Shown here: piece after piece, positions 1 to 4,609 of the stretch
How positions within the stretch are numbered: the stretch's first letter is position 1
Layout: each line of letters starts with the position of its first letter
Source of the DNA: Zoogloeaceae bacterium
Lineage (GTDB): Bacteria > Pseudomonadota > Gammaproteobacteria > Burkholderiales > Rhodocyclaceae
DNA: 7,084 nt
Reading direction: 5' to 3'
Assembly: GCA_031278735.1 (NCBI GenBank)
Contig: JAITJU010000116.1
Span: 1 to 7,084 of the forward strand
Program-made: the position numbers and the translations under genes
Notes under the pieces: generated by a model
Databases searched by the model: none
Seen by the model: the letters and a program-made list of their open reading frames with translations, nothing else
Told to the model about the DNA's origin: nothing

Positions 1-479
1 ATGTCGAGATGCAGGAGCTTGTTGCTATGCACGACCCGCAGACCGTTCAGCAGGCGCACGAATATCCCGCGAATGAAACGCTCGGAAATGTGCCCCAGAC
101 GCTTGTGGATGATTTCCTGCAAAGTGCGTCCCTGCTCGTATTTCATGACCATGTATACGGTGTCGTTGGCGCGGAAAAAGTTGATCACGCGCACCACGTT
201 GGGGTGCGAAAGGCTGGCGAGCGCCTTGCCTTCCTCGAAAAAACACTTCATGCCGTAACGGAAAGCGCCCTGATGCTCGGTCTGGATGAGGGGCTTCACT
301 TCCCCTTCGCCGCGCAGCGCCAGGCTGTTGGGCAGGTATTCCTTGATCGCCACTTCCTGTCCTGTCTTGTCGCGCGCCAGATAGACAATGGAAAAACCGC
401 CCAGGGAAAGCTGGCGGTCTATGGTGTATTCCTCAATCTGGAAGCCGCTTGGCAAGGCGGCATTGACTTGTTGCCCCAT
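1..479 (-). CDS. Ser/Thr protein kinase, N-terminal part (cut by left edge)
   Basis: The minus strand reads 159 codons from ATG at 479 to the left edge with no stop. The product is the N-lobe and hinge of a Hanks-type Ser/Thr kinase, which transfers phosphate from ATP to protein Ser/Thr in the cytoplasm. Visible landmarks are a modified glycine loop at residues 24-35 (QLSLGGFSIVYLA), the ATP-binding lysine in VAIKEYLP (K46), the alphaC glutamate region FFEEGKALASL (about 80-90), HPNVV (92-96), and LLHLD at the edge (catalytic Asp159). The catalytic loop reads HLD rather than HRD, common in a proteobacterial kinase group with HLDIKPAN. No upstream in-frame start and no clear Shine-Dalgarno are visible. 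It diverges from yicC. Such kinases often neighbour a PP2C phosphatase, which would lie outside the window. The substrate is unknown. Confidence 0.9.
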   Translation of the reverse strand, partial: MGQQVNAALPSGFQIEEYTIDRQLSLGGFSIVYLARDKTGQEVAIKEYLPNSLALRGEGEVKPLIQTEHQGAFRYGMKCFFEEGKALASLSHPNVVRVINFFRANDTVYMVMKYEQGRTLQEIIHKRLGHISERFIRGIFVRLLNGLRVVHSNKLLHLD

Positions 480-518
480 TGATGTCGAGATGGCAGGTAT
501 GATTGCGCTTTTCCCGCT

Positions 519-547
519 ATTGTCCGGCCTTGCGGTCGACCTGTAAA
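519..547 (-). promoter_or_regulatory. Candidate sigma70 promoter for the kinase gene
   Basis: On the minus strand TTTACA (542-547) resembles a -35 box and GACAAT (519-524) a -10 box, with a 17-bp spacer. Transcription would begin near 512, giving a leader of about 33 nt before the kinase ATG at 479. The match was judged by eye only. Confidence 0.4.
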
Positions 548-571
548 GGGTAACGGACATCGGGGCTTGTT

Positions 572-598
572 CGACGGAAAGTTTTCCGTCGCGTTTTT
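572..598 (+). terminator. Hairpin plus T-run just upstream of yicC
   Basis: Positions 572-591 form a perfect 9-bp inverted repeat (CGACGGAAA / TTTCCGTCG) with a GT loop. It is followed on the plus strand by CG and five Ts (594-598), the shape of an intrinsic terminator. It lies only 22 bp before the yicC ATG and downstream of no plus-strand gene in the window. It could therefore end readthrough from further left, act as a leader attenuator for the yicC operon, or be a palindromic protein-binding site. Confidence 0.5.
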
Positions 599-620
599 CA
601 GGTTTTCAGGATGGTTCCCC

Positions 621-1496
621 ATGATCAACAGCATGACCGGCTATGCCGCCCAGACCCGCCGCTTCGCCAACGGGCAGATTCACATGGAGATGAAAGGCGT
701 CAATTCCCGCTTCCTCGATCTGCATTTTCGTCTGGCGGACGAGCTGCGCGCGGCGGAAGCGGACATGCGCGAACAACTCATTGCCCACCTGAAGCGCGGC
801 AAGGTGGAATGCCGCCTGAGCTTCACGCTGGAACAAAAGGCGGACGCGACAAGGGTAGACCGGGCGCTCCTGGATAAAATCCGGGAAATCAGCGATTTGG
901 CGCGCGCGCATCTGCCGGAAGCCAGTCCGCTTTCACTGGGCGATGTGCTGCGCTGGCCGTCGCTCCTGGGAAACGAAAGCGTGGAATTCGACGCGCTCGC
1001 GCCCGTCATCCGGGAATTATTCACCGCGACGCTGGAAGAATTCATCGCCGCGCGCGCGCGTGAAGGCGAAAAACTTGCCGACATCATCCGGGAGCGCGGG
1101 CAACGGATGCGCGCCGTCCTTGCCCGCATCGCGCCCCTGATTCCCGCCGCGCAGGCCGCGCTGAACGAAAAGCTGCGCCAGCGCCTGCGTGACGCCGTCA
1201 GCGCCAGCGGCGCTCTCGTGGAGGAAGCGCGCATCCTGCAAGAAGTCGCGCTTTTTGCCGTGCGCATCGATGTGGAGGAGGAACTTTCCCGTCTCGCCGC
1301 GCACCTGGAGGAACTGGAACGCATTTTCGCCGTTGGCGGCGCGGTCGGCAAACGTCTGGATTTTCTGGCGCAGGAATTGAACCGCGAAGCCAACACCCTC
1401 AGCGCCAAGTCCGCCCTGGGCGAAGTCACCCAGGCCGCGATGGAATTGAAGCTCCTCATTGAACAGATGCGCGAACAGGCGCAGAATCTGGAATGA
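621..1496 (+). CDS. yicC: YicC family endoribonuclease
   Basis: This encodes 291 residues, close to the usual YicC length of about 290. The start at 621 is chosen because MINSMTGYA is the conserved N-terminus of the family; an in-frame extension to 567 would add unconserved residues. AGGA at 608-611 is a plausible ribosome site. The N-terminal YicC domain covers roughly residues 1-155. The C-terminal DUF1732 domain ends the protein, with the family signature GKRLDFLAQELNREANT at 243-259 followed by LSAKS. E. coli YicC is reported as an oligomeric endoribonuclease linked to small-RNA turnover; transferring that role here is inference. It is followed after 3 bp by rfaE2, so the two are probably co-transcribed. 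In many proteobacteria the neighbour is gmk instead. Confidence 0.95.
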   Translation: MINSMTGYAAQTRRFANGQIHMEMKGVNSRFLDLHFRLADELRAAEADMREQLIAHLKRGKVECRLSFTLEQKADATRVDRALLDKIREISDLARAHLPEASPLSLGDVLRWPSLLGNESVEFDALAPVIRELFTATLEEFIAARAREGEKLADIIRERGQRMRAVLARIAPLIPAAQAALNEKLRQRLRDAVSASGALVEEARILQEVALFAVRIDVEEELSRLAAHLEELERIFAVGGAVGKRLDFLAQELNREANTLSAKSALGEVTQAAMELKLLIEQMREQAQNLE

Positions 1497-1499
1497 ACC

Positions 1500-1994
1500 A
1501 TGCCGACCTTGTTTCCTTCGCCCGCTTTTGAAGAGAAGATTTGCCCGCCAGAGGCGCTGATCCGGCGCGCCGCCGCGTTGCCCCGTCCGCGCGTGTTGAC
1601 CAATGGCTGCTTTGACGTGCTGCATCGGGGGCACGTCAGTTATCTGGCGCAGGCGCGGGCGCTGGGCGCTTCCCTCATCGTGCTGGTCAATTCGGACGCC
1701 TCTGTCCGGCGCCAGGGCAAGGGCGAGGATCGTCCCGTCAATACGCTGGCGGACCGCATGGCGGTGCTGGCGGCGCTGGAATGCGTCAGCCTGGTCAGCT
1801 GGTTTGCCGAAGACACGCCGCTTTCGCCGATACTCGCCTGCCGTCCGGAAATCCTGGTCAAGGGCGGCGACTGGCCGGTTTCGCGCATTGTTGGCGCGAA
1901 GGAAACGCTGGGCTGGGGCGGCCATGTCCATGCCATTCCATTTTTGCACCCCAATTCCACCACGGCCCTGCTGGAAAAAATACGCCGCCAATAA
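1500..1994 (+). CDS. rfaE2: D-glycero-beta-D-manno-heptose 1-phosphate adenylyltransferase
   Basis: The 164-residue product is a stand-alone cytidylyltransferase-fold domain equivalent to the C-terminal half of bifunctional HldE. It transfers AMP from ATP to heptose 1-phosphate, giving ADP-heptose for the lipopolysaccharide inner core. The nucleotide-binding signature is LTNGCFDVLHRGHVSYL at about residues 33-49, with the HxGH motif at H42-H45. Further family motifs are VLVNSDASVRRQGKG, the DRM segment, ILVKGGDW and the C-terminal STTALLEKIR. The length matches other RfaE2 proteins, so it is not a broken HldE; the kinase partner (RfaE1) must be encoded elsewhere. The start at 1500 lies 3 bp after the yicC stop, without a strong Shine-Dalgarno of its own, which suggests translational coupling. 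Its presence implies a Gram-negative host. Confidence 0.95.
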   Translation: MPTLFPSPAFEEKICPPEALIRRAAALPRPRVLTNGCFDVLHRGHVSYLAQARALGASLIVLVNSDASVRRQGKGEDRPVNTLADRMAVLAALECVSLVSWFAEDTPLSPILACRPEILVKGGDWPVSRIVGAKETLGWGGHVHAIPFLHPNSTTALLEKIRRQ

Positions 1995-2010
1995 ATCCAC
2001 CGACACGCCG

Positions 2011-2028
2011 AATCCGAATCCGAATCCG
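2011..2028 (+). repeat. Hexanucleotide tandem repeat (AATCCG)x3
   Basis: Three perfect copies of AATCCG fill 2011-2028, between the rfaE2 stop and the mrp ATG at 2033. The array occupies exactly the place where a Shine-Dalgarno for mrp would be expected, and no purine-rich site is visible there. Confidence 0.85.
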
Positions 2029-2032
2029 CGCC

Positions 2033-3163
2033 ATGCCCCTCACGCCCGAAGCCATACAGACCGCCCTGCAATCCTTGATTGATCCGCTTACCGGCAAGGA
2101 TATGGCGCATAATGTCCAGCGCCGCGATATCCGCATCAATGGCGGTCTCGTCCAATTGGATGTCGAAGTGGGTTATCCGGTGCGGCGCCTTCAGTCCGAG
2201 CTGGAAACGCGGGTGCGAGAGCGCCTCGCCGCCCTGCCGGAAGTCGATGAAGTCCGGGTGCGCGTGACCGGCAAAATCGTCGCCCACGCGACGCAGGCGG
2301 GCACGACGCGGCACCTGCCGGGCGTTCGCAATATCATCGCGGTGGCTTCCGGCAAGGGCGGCGTCGGCAAGAGCGCCACGGCGGTCAATCTGGCGGCGGC
2401 GCTGACGGCGGAAGGAGCGCGGGTCGGATTGCTGGACGCGGATATCTACGGGCCATCGCTGCCGAAAATGCTGGGTCTGGCCGGGCAATGCCCGGCGCCG
2501 GAAGCGGGAGGAATACGTCCGCTCATGGCCTGCGGCGTACAGGTCATGTCCATCGGTTTTCTGGTGGAAGAAAACGCGCCGCTCATCTGGCGCAGTCCGC
2601 TGGTAATACGCGCCTTCTCCCAGTTGCTGAACGAAACCCGATGGGACGATCTGGACTATTTGCTGGTGGATATGCCGCCCGGCACGGGCGACGTGCAGCT
2701 TTCCCTGGCGCGGCAGGTTCCGGTCACGGGCGCGGTGATGGTCACGACGCCGCAGGACATTGCCCTGCTGGACGTGCGGCGCGGCATACGCATGTTTGAA
2801 AAAGTGGGCGTGCGGATTCTGGGTATCGTGGAAAACATGAGCTTTCATGTTTGTCCGCACTGCGGAAAAAGTGAGGCCATTTTCGGCGCTGGCGGCGGCG
2901 AGCGATTACACGCGGAATTCGGCATCGACTGCCTTGGCAAGCTGCCGCTGGATACAAGCATCCGCGCCGCGGGTGATAACGGCAAACCCGTCGCCGCAGC
3001 GCCGGATAACCCGATAGCCCGCCTTTACCGCGACATCGCCCGCCAGGTCGCGGGCAGAATCGCCGCGTTGCCCAGAGACGCGCGCACAAAATTCCCCAAC
3101 ATCGTCGTCGAAGCGGCGCATAAAACATCCGGCAACGAAAATCCGCCGCCAGAAGGGAGATGA
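2033..3163 (+). CDS. mrp: Mrp/ApbC iron-sulfur cluster carrier P-loop ATPase
   Basis: This 376-residue protein is a Mrp/NBP35 family ATPase thought to bind an Fe-S cluster at a dimer interface and hand it to apo-proteins in the cytosol. An N-terminal MIP18/DUF59-like domain (about 5-80) leads into the deviant Walker A GKGGVGKS at 107-114 (preceded by VAS), then GLLDADIYGPS, and the switch-like VDMPPGTGDVQLSL. The cluster-ligand pair is CPHC, C274 and C277. The tail carries the family motif KFPNIVV. The start at 2033 is chosen because MPLTPEAIQTALQSLIDP matches family N-termini; the frame is open back to 1781, but that part overlaps rfaE2. No good ribosome site precedes it. It is probably the last intact gene of the yicC-rfaE2-mrp unit. 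Length is slightly above the usual about 360, mainly from a hydrophilic C-terminal tail. Confidence 0.95.
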   Translation: MPLTPEAIQTALQSLIDPLTGKDMAHNVQRRDIRINGGLVQLDVEVGYPVRRLQSELETRVRERLAALPEVDEVRVRVTGKIVAHATQAGTTRHLPGVRNIIAVASGKGGVGKSATAVNLAAALTAEGARVGLLDADIYGPSLPKMLGLAGQCPAPEAGGIRPLMACGVQVMSIGFLVEENAPLIWRSPLVIRAFSQLLNETRWDDLDYLLVDMPPGTGDVQLSLARQVPVTGAVMVTTPQDIALLDVRRGIRMFEKVGVRILGIVENMSFHVCPHCGKSEAIFGAGGGERLHAEFGIDCLGKLPLDTSIRAAGDNGKPVAAAPDNPIARLYRDIARQVAGRIAALPRDARTKFPNIVVEAAHKTSGNENPPPEGR

Positions 3164-3164
3164 C

Positions 3165-3206
3165 ATGACGATTGACGGACAGCAGGTCTGTCGCGACTTG
3201 CATTGA
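3165..3206 (+). pseudogene. 13-codon ORF after mrp, probably the stump of a lost gene
   Basis: An ATG one base after the mrp stop has a good Shine-Dalgarno (GGGAG, 3155-3159) and reads MTIDGQQVCRDLH then stop. A start that well placed suggests a third partner gene once followed mrp and was interrupted near here, because base composition changes to AT-rich immediately afterwards. The residues are too few to identify. It could equally be a chance ORF. Confidence 0.3.
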
Positions 3207-3448
3207 CCTCAATAATGTTTCTGAATCTTATAAAAAGCATTTATAAAGGATATATGGAATTTTCTTTAATACCTTTTTGCGACGTAGAAAACATTTTTTA
3301 TTCAATTTATTTCTTTGAATTAATTGTGAGAAACGAGCATGATAGATGCATCGTATCCATGATTTACGACTATCGCTATGCTGTAATTCATGGAAGATGG
3401 ACATTGCCTTGTGCGACTGAACAAGCGTAGCTTGGAATAGACACGCAG
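3207..3448 (+). other. AT-rich segment without a convincing gene
   Basis: This stretch is strikingly AT-rich compared with the flanking core genes, especially 3225-3325. A plus-strand frame is open from 3203 to 3430 (75 codons). An internal ATG at 3254 has AAAGGA only 3 bp upstream and would give a 58-residue peptide with an aromatic-rich stretch. I recognise no family and see no clear terminator for mrp. It is best read as foreign or decayed DNA at an island edge. Confidence 0.5.
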
Positions 3449-3538
3449 GGGCGTTGTCCGGGCGTTCTTATGCAAACGAATTGCCATCTTCTCCTCCTCC
3501 TTTCCTTGCTTTCAGCGAATCTACCTCTTCCCGTAACA
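3449..3538 (-). mobile_element. Remnant of IS481-type transposase start and IS end
   Basis: On the minus strand an ATG at 3485-3487 is preceded by a very strong Shine-Dalgarno (AAGGAGGAGGAG) and reads MAIRLHKNARTTP. This resembles the N-terminus of IS481-family transposases (LHKNARTTP type). After codon 13 the similarity stops; the frame continues to a stop at 3320 (55 residues in all) with unrelated sequence, so the transposase has lost nearly all of its body. Upstream, TGTTACGGGAAG reading leftward from 3538 could be the IS terminal repeat, since IS481 elements begin with TGT. Family assignment rests on 13 residues from memory. Confidence 0.5.
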
Positions 3539-3685
3539 CTTCCCGCGCAAAAAACAGCGGCCAGCGGGAATATTGAATCGAATCGTACGGGATGCGACAG
3601 TCCGGCGATGACCCGCGAAGATGCAAGATGGTTTGAGTTTGCAAGGCGCGAATTGGAGTGAAACGGCGTGGGAAGAGGGCATGAT
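3539..3685 (+). other. Unassigned spacer between IS remnant and cassette
   Basis: No recognisable gene lies here. A short plus-strand frame from ATG 3608 to the stop at 3661 reads MTREDARWFEFARRELE. Its composition looks protein-like and could be the C-terminal tail of a lost gene, but I cannot name it. Confidence 0.3.
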
Positions 3686-3692
3686 GTTAGGA
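3686..3692 (-). other. attC-type R' box overlapping the sugE/gdx stop codon
   Basis: The minus strand reads TCCTAAC, six of seven matches to the integron inverse core site RYYYAAC, with the TAA being the stop codon of the transporter gene. Gene cassettes commonly have this overlap. No matching GTTRRRY box with a complementary arm is visible further along, so only one end of an attC would remain. Confidence 0.4.
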
Positions 3693-4007
3693 CGCGTTTA
3701 CTAACTTGAGGCCGACGATGCCCGCAATGATGAGCGCCAGGCTGCATAATTTGAATGCAGAGATGGTCTCCTGAAACAGGATGATGCCTGCAATGGCCGT
3801 ACCAATTGCGCCAATGCCCACCCAAACAGCGTATGCCGTTCCAAGTGGAAGTGTACGCATGGCGACACTGAGGAGGTAGAAACTGGCACCCATTGCAGCA
3901 AGGGTAAGAAATGAGGGCGTGAGCTTGGTGAAGCCCTGACTGTACTTGAGACCGATGGCCCAGACAACCTCAAGAACACCAGCAAGGAACAGCAAAAGCC
4001 AATTCAT
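3687..4007 (-). CDS. sugE: SMR-family guanidinium exporter (SugE/Gdx)
   Basis: The 106-residue product is a four-helix small multidrug resistance protein of the inner membrane, of the SugE/Gdx branch that exchanges guanidinium for protons as an antiparallel dimer. The proton/substrate glutamate is E13 in TM1 ([13 protein letters not shown]), with W16, S42, Y59 and W62 at positions known to line the Gdx-Clo site. TM3 has [12 protein letters not shown], typical of SugE rather than EmrE. The length is normal for the family and the gene looks intact. AGGA at 4016-4019 gives an 8-nt spacing to the ATG. A guanidine-II riboswitch precedes it, which independently supports guanidinium as substrate. 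The gene lies opposite to its neighbours and between attC-like sequences, suggesting a mobile cassette. Confidence 0.95.
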   Translation of the reverse strand: MNWLLLFLAGVLEVVWAIGLKYSQGFTKLTPSFLTLAAMGASFYLLSVAMRTLPLGTAYAVWVGIGAIGTAIAGIILFQETISAFKLCSLALIIAGIVGLKLVNAS

Positions 4008-4026
4008 GGCACGATTCCTGAATATT

Positions 4027-4074
4027 GCAAGGTCGTCCCTGCGGTGAGAAGAAACACCAAGGCCGTCCTTGGCG
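4027..4074 (-). promoter_or_regulatory. Guanidine-II (mini-ykkC) riboswitch
   Basis: The minus-strand leader of the exporter gene folds into two small hairpins. The first (4057-4072) is CCAAGG-ACGG-CCTTGG, extendable to 4055-4074 with a G-T pair. The second (4027-4042) is GCAGGG-ACGA-CCTTGC with one G-T pair. Both loops fit the ACGR consensus closed by GG/CC, and the linker between the core stems is 14 nt. These are the defining features of mini-ykkC RNA, in which two loops kiss and each binds guanidinium. The second hairpin ends 7 nt before the AGGA ribosome site, so control of translation initiation of the exporter is likely: guanidinium should switch the gene on. Confidence 0.93.
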
Positions 4075-4123
4075 CGTAAAGGCTCGTGATGAATCGCGGT
4101 GGATATAGGCGGTTTCAGTCATG

Positions 4124-4186
4124 GTCTACGCTGGAATTCAGGGACGCGCTGCTTGCAGCGCGTCCCGCTGGAACGCAATGTTAGGC
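4124..4186 (-). other. attC-like integron recombination site (63 bp, R'' box imperfect)
   Basis: Read on the minus strand the segment starts with GCCTAAC (4180-4186), a perfect RYYYAAC box. Then come a 6-nt spacer, TTCCAGC, a perfect 12-bp stem with a 2-nt loop (4141-4166), TGAATTCCAGC, and finally GTAGAC. The last element is the expected GTTAGAC box minus one T. The order, the repeated TTCCAGC and the overall size resemble the aadA-type 59-base element. Its polarity places the exporter gene as the next cassette downstream on the same strand. Weak points are the one-base deletion and the absence of an obvious extrahelical base in the stem. The stem alone has no T-run, so it is not a classical terminator. 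Confidence 0.6.
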
Positions 4187-4250
4187 GGTGGCCTGCGAGA
4201 AAGCAACAAGGGTTCAGACCGCAAGGCGCAAACCGGAACGAAACAGCTAG

Positions 4251-4279
4251 TTGCTTACATGGCGTCTCAATGGTAGACT
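4251..4279 (+). promoter_or_regulatory. Weak candidate promoter for the HTH-hsdR genes
   Basis: TTGCTT (4251-4256) and TAGACT (4274-4279) are separated by 17 bp and lie about 50 bp before the HTH start codon. Each box matches consensus in only four positions. Apart from a 7-bp inverted repeat (AAGCAAC 4201-4207, GTTGCTT 4250-4256) and an AT-rich partial palindrome at 4285-4308, I see nothing else in 4188-4328. Confidence 0.25.
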
Positions 4280-4328
4280 TATATCGATTCTAAACGACTT
4301 TAAATCGTAATGTCCGAGCGCCATCGAC

Positions 4329-4538
4329 ATGAGCACTGAACCGTGGGTTACTGCTGAACACGTCGCCCAGCATCTGGGTGTCGCCAAGGACACCGTTTAT
4401 CGCTGGAGAGAGCGCAATGGCCTACCTGCGCATCGCGTGGGGCGGCTGTGGAAGTTTCAGTTGTCCGAAGTGGATGAATGGGTTCGCGCAGGCGGAGCTG
4501 ATGAAGATGTCGCCGAGTCAGGGAGCCAGCACACATGA
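4329..4538 (+). CDS. Excisionase-type helix-turn-helix DNA-binding protein
   Basis: This 69-residue protein is a single MerR-like winged helix of the excisionase/HTH_17 family. The helix-turn-helix spans about residues 6-27 (VTAEHVAQHLGVAKDTVYRW). The wing motif LPAHRVGRLWKFQLSEVDEWVR follows. The remainder is a short acidic tail. Proteins of this kind are frequent in defence islands, where they are presumed to regulate the adjacent operon; an architectural role in excision is the alternative. It sits directly before hsdR on the same strand, with its TGA overlapped by an ATG (ATGA) that opens a 24-codon ORF, so translation of the segment is likely coupled. Only a weak ribosome site is visible before the ATG. 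Regulation of the restriction genes is inference from position. Confidence 0.85.
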   Translation: MSTEPWVTAEHVAQHLGVAKDTVYRWRERNGLPAHRVGRLWKFQLSEVDEWVRAGGADEDVAESGSQHT

Positions 4539-4609
4539 ACGCCACGGCTTTTGCCCGCCCATGCAACAGCGATAACAAACCGTCTGGGTCTTTGAGGAAA
4601 GACTCATGA
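4535..4609 (+). CDS. Possible 24-residue ORF linking the HTH gene and hsdR
   Basis: An ATG at 4535 overlaps the HTH stop as ATGA. The frame reads 24 codons (MNATAFARPCNSDNKPSGSL then RKDS), and its own TGA at 4607-4609 overlaps the hsdR ATG, again as ATGA. No family is recognisable in the peptide. The hsdR ribosome site (GAGGA, 4594-4598) lies inside it. It may be a leader that carries ribosomes from the HTH gene to hsdR, or simply a chance open frame. Confidence 0.3.
   Translation: MNATAFARPCNSDNKPSGSLRKDS

Noticed and set aside
567..620. Upstream start for yicC at 567
   Set aside because: It would add 18 residues that run through the hairpin and T-run; the family N-terminus MINSMTGYA starts at 621.
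680..1603. 307-codon minus-strand open frame, rich in Ser and Arg
   Set aside because: Antisense to yicC, with the low-complexity composition expected from the complement of a GC-rich gene.
1640..2860. 406-codon minus-strand open frame
   Set aside because: Antisense across rfaE2 and mrp, both of which carry full family motifs in the plus direction; no recognisable domain.
3470..3661. 63-codon plus-strand ORF with an apparent Leu-rich signal peptide (MQTNCHLLLLLSLLSA)
   Set aside because: The Leu run is the reverse complement of the AAGGAGGAGGAG ribosome site of the minus-strand transposase remnant, and the rest shows no recognisable domain. A chance frame is the better explanation.
4141..4166. 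Intrinsic terminator
   Set aside because: The stem is strong, but neither strand has a T-run after it, and its flanking boxes fit an attC site better.
4119..4186. attC read in the plus orientation
   Set aside because: In plus orientation the first box would be the imperfect GTCTAC and the exporter gene would be reversed in its cassette; the minus reading gives a perfect first box and normal gene polarity.
4099..4293. 64-codon plus-strand ORF over the attC-like site
   Set aside because: It runs through the palindrome and has no domain or ribosome site; the sequence is better explained as a recombination site and leader.
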